A stretch of 64,000 bases of DNA from Paenibacillus polymyxa (GCF_015710975.1 NZ_CP049783.1:2105501-2169500), one strand, 5' to 3'. Positions 17,074 through 26,563 are shown, counted from the stretch's first letter. Notes: generated from the letters alone by a model not told the origin. Made by a program: numbers and translations.

Positions 17074-18836
17074 AGAGGCTGAGAACTATCCTGGATCATA
17101 TACGGCTGCGAGATAAAATGCTGCTGCTTTATTTCCTCTGTGTTTTTACACCTATCGTGCTGACCAATCTGATCTTTTACCATGTTACCTCGCAAAATGT
17201 GAAAGAACAGCGTATTCAGGATATTACGCGCGCACTGGAACAAATTAAAATTGAATTTTACCGGGAATTTGAAGATGCGATGGAAATCTCGTCTATCTTT
17301 TATACCGATTATCGACTCAATGAGGTGTTGGAAGAAACATATCCCCACCCTGCTGACTATATTGCTGTTTATGACTCTTATTTACGTCGTATCTTAAACA
17401 ATACTTACAGTCCTGTGTACCAATCCGTAGGTGGAATTACGATCTATACCGATAATCCAACACTAATGGATTCTGGGGGAATCAGCTTTATAGATGAGAG
17501 GGTCAAAAGCTTCCCCTGGTATACCCAAATCCCGCCTGGACGCCAGTCCAAGCCTATATTTGTCCGTACTGACGACAGTACCGCTGAGCAGCTACACCCC
17601 TTCAGCCTGATTCGACGGATGAACTATTTTTATTCCCAAAATGGTCGTGAAAAAATACTGAAAATAGAGCTGCGAATGTCATCCATTCGGGAGATTTTCA
17701 ATAACTTGAACTTGCAGGGGAGTCTCTTTCTGCTTAACGAACGGGGAGAAGTCGAATATACAAATGACCCCAAGGTTGATATAAATCATAAGAGCGTGGC
17801 CTATAGCACCCTCAAGCTACCCAATGACACCATGGAATTCAAGACTCATTATGTGCTTACGAATAATCTGAACGGCTGGAGCATTGTGGCTGCGGTATCC
17901 AGAGATGAAGTGTTGTATGAAATGCAGGAACCTCGCAATTTTGCGCTCTTGTTAACCTGTGTGAATATGCTGCTGCCCACCTTGATCATTATCTGGATTA
18001 CACGTTCGCTGAACGTGCGGCTTCATCGCATTCTGAAACATGTGAAGAAGGTGAAAAATCAGCATTTTGAACTCATTCCGGGTATGGAGTCGAGTGATGA
18101 AATCGGACAGCTCACAGGTGAATTTAACCGGATGACGCTGAGAATCAAACGACTGATTAACGATGTCTATATGGCCGATATTCAGCGAAAAAATCTGGAG
18201 ATTCAGCGTAGGCACGCCCAGTTGAATGCACTTCACAGCCAGATCAACCCCCATTTTCTGTTCAATGCGCTGGAGACGATTCGTATGCGAAGCCTGATGA
18301 AGCATGAGGATGAGACAGCCCGCATTATTCATAATATGGCACGGATTTTCCGCAATTCGCTGGTGTGGAACAAGGATCGGGTTACTTTGCGGGACGAGCT
18401 GGAGTTGATCCGTTGTTTTCTGGAAATCCAACAATATCGCTTTGGTGAGCGAATACAGTACGATGTACAGGCACGCTCCGAAGACCTGGACAATTTGATT
18501 CCCAAAATGGTCGTACTGACGCTGGTTGAAAATGCAAGTATCCACGGCATTGAGCCGCTAAAGCATGGGGGACGCATTGAGATTCTTTTTGAGCATGAGG
18601 AAGAACGACTGCTGCTAACGGTTCGGGATGATGGGGTGGGCATGTCTTCGGAACAGGTGCAGCGCTTATATGGCTACATGCAAAGGCAGGAAGAAATGGG
18701 TGAGCGTATAGGTCTGCAAAATGTCATCTATCGTCTAAAACTTTACTATGGCAACCGCTTTAAGCTGGTCATTCGCAGCGCACCCGGCGAGGGTACAGAA
18801 ATTCGTATAATGATTCCGGCGGATCGGGACCTATAG
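17070..18836 (+). CDS. YesM-type sensor histidine kinase
   Basis: 588 residues. Two membrane segments (about 18-38 and 288-310) flank an extracellular sensing region, followed by a HAMP linker. The histidine-phosphorylation box HSQINPHFLFNALETIRM is near 390. The ATPase domain has VENASIHGIE near 490 and VRDDGVGMS near 522. It pairs with the preceding YesN-type regulator (ATGA overlap). By position it senses a xylan-derived signal, perhaps together with the binding protein encoded next. Confidence 0.92.
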   Translation: MKRLRTILDHIRLRDKMLLLYFLCVFTPIVLTNLIFYHVTSQNVKEQRIQDITRALEQIKIEFYREFEDAMEISSIFYTDYRLNEVLEETYPHPADYIAVYDSYLRRILNNTYSPVYQSVGGITIYTDNPTLMDSGGISFIDERVKSFPWYTQIPPGRQSKPIFVRTDDSTAEQLHPFSLIRRMNYFYSQNGREKILKIELRMSSIREIFNNLNLQGSLFLLNERGEVEYTNDPKVDINHKSVAYSTLKLPNDTMEFKTHYVLTNNLNGWSIVAAVSRDEVLYEMQEPRNFALLLTCVNMLLPTLIIIWITRSLNVRLHRILKHVKKVKNQHFELIPGMESSDEIGQLTGEFNRMTLRIKRLINDVYMADIQRKNLEIQRRHAQLNALHSQINPHFLFNALETIRMRSLMKHEDETARIIHNMARIFRNSLVWNKDRVTLRDELELIRCFLEIQQYRFGERIQYDVQARSEDLDNLIPKMVVLTLVENASIHGIEPLKHGGRIEILFEHEEERLLLTVRDDGVGMSSEQVQRLYGYMQRQEEMGERIGLQNVIYRLKLYYGNRFKLVIRSAPGEGTEIRIMIPADRDL

Positions 18837-18894
18837 TTTCCTAAGTAACACCTATAGATTGACAGGTGAACAAAATGAACGGCATTTTATAAAA

Positions 18895-18908
18895 TGAAAG
18901 TGCTTACA
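18895..18908 (+). promoter_or_regulatory. Candidate cre (CcpA) site before the xylan transporter
   Basis: TGAAAGTGCTTACA matches the cre consensus TGWAANCGNTNWCA at all defined positions except one (T for the C of the central CG). It lies 52 bases before the binding-protein start and downstream of a TTGACA (18859-18864). Repression of the importer and xylanase by preferred sugars is the natural reading. Confidence 0.5.
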
Positions 18909-18960
18909 ATTTGGTATTCACACACAATCGACAAAAGAGGCCGAAAGGGGAAGGTCTGGC

Positions 18961-20628
18961 ATGACAAGCAAAAGGTTCGGAATCATCAGTCTGGTAATGG
19001 TTATGATGGCATCTATGATCGCTGCTTGCTCAGGGAGCTCGGGTAAGGAGCCTGCGTCGGGAGATAGCAAGGAGAAGGTCACATTCACGTATTTTAATGC
19101 CACGGCGGGAAGAGACATTAATACCAATGAAACGCGGATCGGAAAAATACTGGAAGATCAGACCGGCGTGAACTGGAAGCTGGAGCATTTGGTAGGGGAT
19201 TCGAATACGAAAATCGGCACGTTTATTGCCAGTAATGACTATCCAGACGTGATTGTACCTGATGGCACGATTGATAAACTGCTGGATGCCGGGGCTTTTA
19301 TTCCCCTGAATGATTTGATCGATAAATATGGGCCAAATATCAAGCGTGTATATGGGCCGTACTACAATCTGATGAAAGCGGAGGATGGGAATATCTATTT
19401 CCTGCCGTTCAGTGCGGTGGTCGGTGATTATTTGTCTGCTCCTAATATAGAGCAGGGAGCTTTTTGGATACAGCGTAGAGTGTTGAAGGAGGCGGGATAC
19501 CCAAAAATAAAAACTTTAGATGAGTACTTGGCTCTGATTCGGAACTATGCGAAAAAGCATGCAGACGAGGGATTAACCGGGTACTTGGCGTTAACCACGC
19601 AGGATAGGTTTTATGCGCTTACGAATGCGCCGATGCATCTGGCAGGCTATCCCAATGATGGCGGCACGATTATTGATATGAAAACACACCAGGCGACAGA
19701 TTATGGAGATGAGGAAATCACAAAGCGGTATCTCCAGGAACTGAATCAGCTTAACGCAGAGGGCCTATTCGATAAATCCTCCTTTGTAGACAATTACGAT
19801 CAATATTTGGCGAAGCTAACCTCGGGTAAGGTGCTGGGCTTTTTCGATTATCGCTGGCAGGCAGGGCAGTCTCTAAATAACCTGCAGGAGGCTTCCAAGC
19901 GTTCGGGTAATGATGATCTGGAATATGTAGGGCTGCCTGTTGTATACGACCGGAATATAAAGGATCAGTATCTTGATCCGTCGTCATTTGTTAATAACCG
20001 AGGCATCGGAATTACAGTCAGTGCCAAGGACCCGGTACGTATCATCAAATTTTTCAACAATCTGCTGACCGACGAAAACCAGGTATTATCCAACTGGGGG
20101 ATCAAAGGTGAAACCTATGATGTAGATAAAAATGGGCGCTTTTATCGGACCAAGGAGCAAATTAAGAAGACGGGTGAGGATGCGTTCCGTGACTCATTTG
20201 GGTTCAAATATTTTGAATACAGCTGGCCGCGGTACGGTAACGGTTCTTCCTTGCCCGACGGCAACTCGGCTAGCCCCGGACGGCAGGCTGAGGTTGCGCG
20301 GATGTCGTATACCGAAGGTGATAAAAAGCTGCTTAAAGCGAACGGTGTAGAGTCCTTCTCGCAGATGTTTTCCGCACCTGACGAGCGTCCATGGTTCCCA
20401 GCCTGGAGCATTCAGGTTGATCAAGGCTCGCCTGCGCAGATTTTCCAGCAAAAGAAAGGAGACCTGCAGCGCAAATATTTCCCGCGCTTGGTACTGTCTG
20501 CACCGGCACAGTTTGATGCCATTTGGAAGGAATACACCACCGAGTTTAACAAGCTGGATGTGAAGGCCTTTGAGGAGCTGATCACGAAGGAGGTTGCCAA
20601 AAAAATCAAGACGGTCGGGAAAAAATAA
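18961..20628 (+). CDS. LplA-like sugar-binding lipoprotein of xylan importer
   Basis: 555 residues. The signal sequence ends in the lipobox MIAAC at about 19-23, so the protein is anchored outside the membrane. Length and the GILEDQTGVNWK-like start (here KILEDQTGVNWKLEHL) fit the large LplA/YtcQ-type binding proteins rather than the shorter MalE type. The site AAAGGGGAAGG precedes the ATG. In Paenibacillus such genes followed by LplB and YtcP permeases and a GH10 xylanase import aldouronates or xylo-oligosaccharides; the same order is seen here. Confidence 0.9.
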   Translation: MTSKRFGIISLVMVMMASMIAACSGSSGKEPASGDSKEKVTFTYFNATAGRDINTNETRIGKILEDQTGVNWKLEHLVGDSNTKIGTFIASNDYPDVIVPDGTIDKLLDAGAFIPLNDLIDKYGPNIKRVYGPYYNLMKAEDGNIYFLPFSAVVGDYLSAPNIEQGAFWIQRRVLKEAGYPKIKTLDEYLALIRNYAKKHADEGLTGYLALTTQDRFYALTNAPMHLAGYPNDGGTIIDMKTHQATDYGDEEITKRYLQELNQLNAEGLFDKSSFVDNYDQYLAKLTSGKVLGFFDYRWQAGQSLNNLQEASKRSGNDDLEYVGLPVVYDRNIKDQYLDPSSFVNNRGIGITVSAKDPVRIIKFFNNLLTDENQVLSNWGIKGETYDVDKNGRFYRTKEQIKKTGEDAFRDSFGFKYFEYSWPRYGNGSSLPDGNSASPGRQAEVARMSYTEGDKKLLKANGVESFSQMFSAPDERPWFPAWSIQVDQGSPAQIFQQKKGDLQRKYFPRLVLSAPAQFDAIWKEYTTEFNKLDVKAFEELITKEVAKKIKTVGKK

Positions 20629-20642
20629 AGGAGGAAGCAGCT

Positions 20643-21623
20643 ATGAGCTACACGTCACCGCCACCTGTTACGACCTCCTCGGGCCATTTGCCGCTCTCAC
20701 GGCGAACCGGCTTTAGGGGATTTATACACAAGCTGAATCAGCAGCGTGCACTCGTATGGATGTCCGTCCCTTTTTTAATCTGGCTGCTTATTTTTAAATA
20801 TTTACCTCTTTGGGGCTGGACGATTGCCTTCCAGGATTTTAAGCCTGCCCGCAAGCTGCTTGATCAGCAATGGGTTGGATTGAAGCATTTCCGTTTTCTA
20901 TTTCAGGATGAACACTTTCTGCGGGTGATGCGCAATACGCTGGCGATGAGCTTTATTAATCTGGTGCTGGGATTTGTTACCGCTATAACACTAGCAATTT
21001 TGCTGAATGAGCTTCGTCAGATTGTATTTAAGCGAGTGGTGCAGACGATCAGCTACTTGCCACATTTTATTTCGTGGGTAGTTGCGGCCAGCATTATTAG
21101 TACGGCGCTATCAGCAGACGGCGGTATTGTCAATGAGGTGCTGATGTGGCTTGGACTCATTAAGGAACCTATTCTGTGGTTGGGTGAGGGAAGCTACTTT
21201 TGGGGGATTCTCGGAGCGTCGGAGGTATGGAAAAATGTCGGTTGGAATACCATCATTTATTTGGCCGCGATGACCACGATTGACCCCTCGCAGTATGAAG
21301 CGGCCGAGATGGACGGAGCAGGGCGGTTTCAGCGGATTTGGCATGTGACCTTGCCGGGATTAAAGCCTGTATTTATCATCCTGCTCATTATGAACATTGG
21401 CAATCTGCTGGAATCAGGCTTTGAACCGCAATATCTACTGGGCAACGGCATGAACGTGGATTACTCGGAAAACTTAGATATTTTCGTCCTGAAATATGGT
21501 ATCCAGATGGGGAACTTTTCGCTTTCCATTGCTGCTGGAATGTTCAAAACGGTGGTTAGCTTCATTCTGTTGTTTAGCGCCAATCATATTGCGAAGCGGT
21601 TAGGGGAGGAGCGGTTGTTCTAA
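20643..21623 (+). CDS. LplB-like ABC permease
   Basis: 326 residues with about six membrane segments (first at about 40-60). The permease-ATPase contact loop is EAAEMDGAGRFQRIWHVTLPGLKP (in parts, near 218). AAAGGAGGAAGCAGCT precedes the ATG, 14 bases after the binding protein. It is the first of two permeases, but unusually a 464-base gap with hairpin elements separates it from the second. Confidence 0.92.
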   Translation: MSYTSPPPVTTSSGHLPLSRRTGFRGFIHKLNQQRALVWMSVPFLIWLLIFKYLPLWGWTIAFQDFKPARKLLDQQWVGLKHFRFLFQDEHFLRVMRNTLAMSFINLVLGFVTAITLAILLNELRQIVFKRVVQTISYLPHFISWVVAASIISTALSADGGIVNEVLMWLGLIKEPILWLGEGSYFWGILGASEVWKNVGWNTIIYLAAMTTIDPSQYEAAEMDGAGRFQRIWHVTLPGLKPVFIILLIMNIGNLLESGFEPQYLLGNGMNVDYSENLDIFVLKYGIQMGNFSLSIAAGMFKTVVSFILLFSANHIAKRLGEERLF

Positions 21624-21809
21624 AAAAGAGTGAGTTACGGGGGAGAAGGTCGCTTCGCGTGCGGATTGTTCTTCCGATCACTGTTATCCCCGGATTTTCT
21701 TATTGGAATAAAAAACATAGGTTAAAATCCGGGAATAAAGGTGAACGCTCCGCTTCTTTAGAACAATTCCGCCCGCTCCGCTACTACCCCGCCGTAAAGT
21801 CACTTTTTT
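21622..21809. repeat. Long imperfect palindrome (hairpin element)
   Basis: The left arm (about 21622-21699) and right arm (about 21724-21809) are imperfect complements over roughly 80 bases. Matching blocks include AAAAAAGAGTGA/TCACTTTTTT, the GGAGCGGGCGGAATTGTTC-like block and AAAATCCGGG/CCCGGATTTT. It begins in an A-run and ends in a T-run. It lies between two co-directional transporter genes, starting at the lplB-like stop codon. It codes for nothing I can see. It resembles a non-coding, MITE- or REP-like dispersed hairpin that could also act as a partial terminator. Confidence 0.65.
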
Positions 21810-21820
21810 AAGAACTGAGG

Positions 21821-21922
21821 GTTGTAGCAGAGGGCGTGCCCATGCATTCTACAGGGAAGGTCAGTGGATTTTTAACAGGCCGCTTCGCGGACCTCATCAA
21901 GACCTTACCAACGAACTACAAC
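21821..21922. repeat. Second hairpin element in the same gap
   Basis: GTTGTAG (21821-21827) pairs with CTACAAC (21916-21922). Inside, AAGGTC pairs with GACCTT and AGGCCGC-TTCG-CGG-ACCT makes a tight inner hairpin. It adjoins the first palindrome with 11 bases between. The rest of the gap to 22087 shows only the ribosome site of the next gene. Confidence 0.45.
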
Positions 21923-22087
21923 ACGACTTCTTATAGTCCCAAAAATAATCCACATAATTCACTCCAATTGCCACTAGATATAACCACTCAAAATGATAGT
22001 TCCAAGTAACAGTACCAACAAACTCTAAGAATAATCAATCGGATTTAAGTGCAGGGCTAGGCTATTTTTTAGAAAGGAGAGGAAGTC

Positions 22088-23011
22088 ATGGGCAAAGGGA
22101 AGGCCATACACGGGCGATTTCGGGCGCCCTCGGATCGGATTTTTGATGCGTGCAATGTTGTGTTTATGCTATGCCTAATGGTGTTCACGCTGTATCCATT
22201 TTTAAATACGTTGGCGGTTTCATTAAATGAAGCGAATGACTCGATTCGGGGCGGGATTTATTTGTGGCCGCGTGAATTCACGTGGAGTAATTATGAATTT
22301 GTATTCAAGGAAGCGACGATTTTTCATGCTACGTTGATTTCTGTATTACGTACGGTCGCGGGTACAGTGACCTCAGTGTTTTGCTGCGCAATGGTGGCGT
22401 ATACGATCAGCCGACCGGAATATGTGCTGCGCAAATTTGTTTCGATTGCTTTTATTTTAACGATGTATTTTAGCGGTGGATTGATCCCCAATTTTCTCTT
22501 GATTCGTGAGCTTGGGATGCTGGGAACCTTTTGGGTGTACATCGTGCCGGGCTTGATCGGGGTGTTTAATGTCATAGTCATTCGCTCCTTTATTGAGGGA
22601 TTGCCAGAGGGAATTTTGGAGTCGGCGCGTATTGATGGGGCTGGGGAGTTTGCTACTTTTATGCGCATTGTTTTGCCGCTGTGTGTGCCAGTGCTGGCAA
22701 CGGTATCCCTGTTCACGGCGGTCTCGCAATGGAATTCCTGGTTCGATGTATTTTTGTACAATTCGTCGTATGAGCAATGGAGCACTCTCCAATATGAGCT
22801 GATGAAAATTCTGCAAAATTCCAATACGTCCGTTAACGCTCAGGACTATGCCAGCCAATTTGCAGGGTCGGAAAATTTGGCAAAGGCGGTTACGCCTACC
22901 TCTATTCGTGCCACGATGACGATTGTTGCTTCAGTGCCTATCATTTTAGTCTATCCGTTTTTACAAAAATATTTTGTGAAGGGTATGACCTTGGGAGGCG
23001 TCAAAGGATAG
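22088..23011 (+). CDS. LplC/YtcP-like ABC permease
   Basis: 307 residues with six membrane segments. The ATPase-contact loop is ESARIDGAGEFATFMRIVLP near 195. The ending QKYFVKGMTLGGVKG is typical of the LplC/YtcP group. AGAAAGGAGAGGAAGTC precedes the ATG. It is the second permease of the importer that starts at 18961. No ATPase gene follows, so a shared ATPase encoded elsewhere is needed. Confidence 0.92.
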   Translation: MGKGKAIHGRFRAPSDRIFDACNVVFMLCLMVFTLYPFLNTLAVSLNEANDSIRGGIYLWPREFTWSNYEFVFKEATIFHATLISVLRTVAGTVTSVFCCAMVAYTISRPEYVLRKFVSIAFILTMYFSGGLIPNFLLIRELGMLGTFWVYIVPGLIGVFNVIVIRSFIEGLPEGILESARIDGAGEFATFMRIVLPLCVPVLATVSLFTAVSQWNSWFDVFLYNSSYEQWSTLQYELMKILQNSNTSVNAQDYASQFAGSENLAKAVTPTSIRATMTIVASVPIILVYPFLQKYFVKGMTLGGVKG

Positions 23012-23115
23012 TGAATATTTTACATTCATTCTAAGAGCCGTTTCCAATCCGCAGATAACTATAATCCAAGAGTGCCAAATATGAATTCAAAAATTTGAGT
23101 GCAGGAGGGATTGCT

Positions 23116-25239
23116 GTGCGGTCATGTTGGTATATGCCTTTTTGTCTGGTACTGGCTGGAGTGCTGTTGTTATCACCTATCGGATGGTGGGGAACGTCTG
23201 TAGCGAAGGCAGCTTCGTCTATGGAACATTCTCCGTCGGTTTCGGACAAGGTGCTATCGGCAGGGAAGATCATTGGAGCGTATGGATTTGAGCAAGGAAA
23301 CAGTGAAGGCTGGAAGCCCCGGGGAGCTTATACCCAAATTGCATCCGTCACGGAAGCGGCCTATGGCGGTACGCACAGTCTGAAGGCAACCGCTCGTACG
23401 GCGGCTTGGAACGGAGCAGAGCTGGATGTGAAGCCGCTGCTGCTGCCGGATGTGGAGTATGAAATTAGCGGGTATGTGAAACTGGACGGCAATGCGGCAA
23501 TTCCAAGCGTGATTAAGCTTACGATGGAGCAGCAGCCGACAGGGGGGACTACAGCATGGAAGACTGTAGCCCAGACGGAAACAGCAGATACTTCGTGGAT
23601 TAAACTTCAGGGGAGATATACGTTTACCGGGGAGATGAATGCATTGAAGCTGTATGTGGAGAACTCGAATCCCGCTCAGGCCTACTATGTGGATGAGGTG
23701 GAAATTAGGCAGGTATCAGTAACACCAACGAATCCTACAAGTGGGATTGTATCTGGGTTTGAAGATGGCACAGCCCAAGGCTGGGTATCCCGCTTAGGAG
23801 CCGAGACTGTGCAGGTCTCGAATGCCGATGCACGGACCGGCTCATACAGTCTGCTGACAACAGGCAGACAAAAGGCATATGCCGGTCCCAAGCTGGACGT
23901 GACGGCCACGATGCAAAAGGGCAACCGTTATACGGTCAGCACCTGGGTGAAGCTGGCGCCGGGTGAGCAGCCTGCCAAGGTGAGGCTCAGCGTACAGCGT
24001 GATTACCAAGGACAAAGTGCATATGAAACGATTGTAGGCGATACGGCGATTACGACAGGAGGATGGATGCATTTGGCTGGCACGTATACGCTCGCACATG
24101 ACACAGATGCCGTTTCTATGTACCTGGAATCGCCAGAAGGGACGTCTTCCTTTTATATGGATGATTTCGAATTGTCCCTGGTGCCGCCGCTGGCGATTGA
24201 GAAGGACATACCTTCTTTGCATGGATTATATCAGGGACAGTTCAGCATCGGCACAGCGATTGAGGCTTTCCAGACCGAAGGGGCTTACGGGGAACTGGTA
24301 CAGAAGCATTTTAACAGCGTCGTTGCAGGGAATGCGATGAAGCCTGTCTCCTTGCAACCATCCGAGGGGCAGTTCCATTGGGAGGAAGCAGACCAAATTG
24401 TGCAATTTGCAAAACAGCACGGATTGGAAATTCGTTTCCATACCTTAGTGTGGCATAACCAAACCGGGGATTGGATGTTTAAGGACAAAAATGGACAGCC
24501 GATGACACCGACTGCTGAGAATAAAAAGCTTTTGCTGGACCGCCTGGAGACGCATATTCGTGCTGTTACCGCTCGTTATAAAAATGTTATTACCGATTGG
24601 GATGTGGTGAATGAGGTCATTGATCCTGATCAGCCAGACGGCATGCGCCGTAGCAAGTGGTATCAGATTACAGGAACCGATTATATTGAAAAAGCGTTCC
24701 GTGTCACGAGGGAAGTGGCGGGGCCAAACGCGCGGTTGTTCATTAACGATTACAATACCCATGAACCGAAGAAACGGGATTTTCTGTACAATCTGGTGCG
24801 TGATTTGCTTGCCAAAGGTGTACCGATTGATGGCGTAGGTCACCAATCGCATATCCGCCTGGAGTTCCCTACTATTGCCGAAATCGAGCAATCCATCGAA
24901 AAGTTTGCTTCACTCGGGCTGGATAATCAGATCACAGAGCTGGATATGGGCCTCTACTCTAATGATACGGATCGCTACGAAACGATTCCTGAAGCTCTAC
25001 TGATCCGGCAGGCTCATCGTTATCAGGCGCTGTTCGATATGTTTACAAGACAGCAGGAACATCTCAGCAATGTGACGATTTGGGGGACAGATGATGGCAA
25101 TACGTGGCTTACTACATTCCCGATTGCCCGGCTGGATAAGCCGCTGCTGTTCAATGAACGGTTAAAGGCCAAATATGCATATTGGGCGCTGGTTGATCCA
25201 TCCAAAGTGCCGCCGCTGCCAGTAGGGAGTAATGAATAA
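23116..25239 (+). CDS. Secreted GH10 endo-1,4-beta-xylanase with two CBM domains
   Basis: About 707 residues. A signal peptide (about 1-34, ending AKA-A) is followed by two beta-sandwich carbohydrate-binding modules of the CBM_4_9 (CBM22-like) type at about 50-200 and 205-350, each starting with the pattern GFE(D/Q)G...GW. The GH10 barrel covers about 360-695, with the acid/base Glu in DWDVVNEVI and the nucleophile Glu in QITELDMG. The start is a GTG at 23116 after GCAGGAGGG; an upstream in-frame TTG at 23095 lacks a site. No S-layer or sortase anchor is seen, so it should be released. It completes the xylan cluster. Confidence 0.94.
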   Translation: MRSCWYMPFCLVLAGVLLLSPIGWWGTSVAKAASSMEHSPSVSDKVLSAGKIIGAYGFEQGNSEGWKPRGAYTQIASVTEAAYGGTHSLKATARTAAWNGAELDVKPLLLPDVEYEISGYVKLDGNAAIPSVIKLTMEQQPTGGTTAWKTVAQTETADTSWIKLQGRYTFTGEMNALKLYVENSNPAQAYYVDEVEIRQVSVTPTNPTSGIVSGFEDGTAQGWVSRLGAETVQVSNADARTGSYSLLTTGRQKAYAGPKLDVTATMQKGNRYTVSTWVKLAPGEQPAKVRLSVQRDYQGQSAYETIVGDTAITTGGWMHLAGTYTLAHDTDAVSMYLESPEGTSSFYMDDFELSLVPPLAIEKDIPSLHGLYQGQFSIGTAIEAFQTEGAYGELVQKHFNSVVAGNAMKPVSLQPSEGQFHWEEADQIVQFAKQHGLEIRFHTLVWHNQTGDWMFKDKNGQPMTPTAENKKLLLDRLETHIRAVTARYKNVITDWDVVNEVIDPDQPDGMRRSKWYQITGTDYIEKAFRVTREVAGPNARLFINDYNTHEPKKRDFLYNLVRDLLAKGVPIDGVGHQSHIRLEFPTIAEIEQSIEKFASLGLDNQITELDMGLYSNDTDRYETIPEALLIRQAHRYQALFDMFTRQQEHLSNVTIWGTDDGNTWLTTFPIARLDKPLLFNERLKAKYAYWALVDPSKVPPLPVGSNE

Positions 25240-25295
25240 ATGATTTGAGACAGAGGAGTAGAAAACTAAGATTTTACTTCATTTAAACACAATAG

Positions 25296-25340
25296 GCAGG
25301 CTGTCTTTACATGCTCGGACATGTAGGGACAGCCTGCTTT
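25296..25340. terminator. Bidirectional terminator
   Basis: GCAGGCTGTC (25296-25305) pairs with GACAGCCTGC (25328-25337). An inner TACATG/CATGTA extends the stem. TTTG follows on the plus strand. It separates the xylanase gene from the convergent hxlB. Confidence 0.8.
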
Positions 25341-25364
25341 GTTATCGTAAAGGAAAAAGCAGTT

Positions 25365-25922
25365 TTATTCCAAATTGGCGTGTTGACCATACATGGATTC
25401 GGAAGTCAGCTTGCGCAGCTTCATCGTTCTGAGTACCAACGCATCGCCATACAGCAGCAGGGTTTGCTCAAACAGTGAGCCCATGGGCTGAATGGTTTGG
25501 TAATTCTTGTTGGATGGGTCCTTGGGTGCGCCGGGCAGCTTAACGATGATATCGGCCAGTTTGCCGATGGTGGACTCGGGGGAGGTGGTAAGGAGCGCCA
25601 GTGAGGCCCCGAGTTTTTTCGCTTTGTCTGCCATGGAGGCTAGGCTTTTGGTTTCACCAGAGCCTGAACCGATAATCAGCAGATCACCCTCGCTTAAACC
25701 AGGGGTTACGGTTTCCCCAACGACGTAAGCTTGAATTCCCATATGCATCAGCCGCATGGCCAGCGAGCGAATCATGAACCCTGAGCGCCCCGCTCCTGCT
25801 ACGAATACCTTATTCGCAGCAGCGATGGAGTGGATCAGCTGTTCCGATTCGGTATCGCTGATTAGCTGTGGAACGAATTGCAGCTCCTTGATTACCTCGG
25901 ATAAATATTGAGAGGTCTCCAT
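25365..25922 (-). CDS. hxlB: 6-phospho-3-hexuloisomerase (RuMP pathway)
   Basis: 185 residues, the usual length. The SIS (sugar isomerase) fold is shown by VFVAGAGRSGFMIRSLAMRL near 34 and SEGDLLIIGSGSGETKSL near 77. The pairing with HxlA, five bases upstream, makes the assignment firm. It converts 3-hexulose 6-phosphate to fructose 6-phosphate after formaldehyde has been fixed. The ribosome site lies in the hxlA end (AAGG), suggesting coupled translation. Confidence 0.95.
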   Translation of the reverse strand: METSQYLSEVIKELQFVPQLISDTESEQLIHSIAAANKVFVAGAGRSGFMIRSLAMRLMHMGIQAYVVGETVTPGLSEGDLLIIGSGSGETKSLASMADKAKKLGASLALLTTSPESTIGKLADIIVKLPGAPKDPSNKNYQTIQPMGSLFEQTLLLYGDALVLRTMKLRKLTSESMYGQHANLE

Positions 25923-25927
25923 TGGGA

Positions 25928-26563
25928 TTAACCTTGTTTAATGAGCTGCTGCATTTGCGAGGCTACAGCCTTTTTGTCGTCTTCGCCAGTGATACCGCCG
26001 CCTACGATAACCAGATCCGGTTGAGCTTTTACCACTTCAGCCAATGTACTCAGCTTGATGCCGCCAGCTACGGCTGTTTTGGAGTTTTTTACGACTTTTT
26101 TGACGGTTTGCAATGCTTCGAACGGACTTTGTCCTTCCGCTTGCAGATCGTAGCCTGTATGCACACAGATGTAGTCAACGCCTAAAGCATCAATTTCTTT
26201 CGCACGTTGCTCCAGGTTTTTAACACCGATCATGTCCACCAGGATTTTTTTGCCGCCTTGTTTCTTAGCTTCTTCTACAGCACCTTTGATCGTTGCATCT
26301 TCAGCTACAGCCAAAATCGTCACAATATCGGCACCAGCCTCGGAAGCTTTCAGCACTTCATAGCCCCCTGCGTCCATAACTTTCAGGTCAGCCAGTACTT
26401 TTAGATTGGGAAATGCTTCTTTCATTGCTTTTACAGCGTGAAGTCCTTCATTGATGACAATCGGCGTACCGATTTCTACGATATCAATATACGATTCCAC
26501 TTCTTTTACCAATGCAATACCTTGTGGGATATCTACCAAGTCTAAAGCCAATTGAAGTTCCAT
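25928..26563 (-). CDS. hxlA: 3-hexulose-6-phosphate synthase (RuMP pathway)
   Basis: 211 residues. An orotidine-decarboxylase-like barrel is shown by LALDLVDIPQGIALV, the VLADLKVMDAGGYE phosphate/metal-binding strand near 55 and VAGGIKLSTLAEVV near 160. It condenses formaldehyde with ribulose 5-phosphate. With hxlB it detoxifies formaldehyde in non-methylotrophs and supplies pentose phosphates. The ATG at 26563 is chosen; AAGGAG lies 13 bases before it, a little far. In Bacillus the pair is activated by HxlR; no such gene is in this window. Confidence 0.95.
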   Translation of the reverse strand: MELQLALDLVDIPQGIALVKEVESYIDIVEIGTPIVINEGLHAVKAMKEAFPNLKVLADLKVMDAGGYEVLKASEAGADIVTILAVAEDATIKGAVEEAKKQGGKKILVDMIGVKNLEQRAKEIDALGVDYICVHTGYDLQAEGQSPFEALQTVKKVVKNSKTAVAGGIKLSTLAEVVKAQPDLVIVGGGITGEDDKKAVASQMQQLIKQG

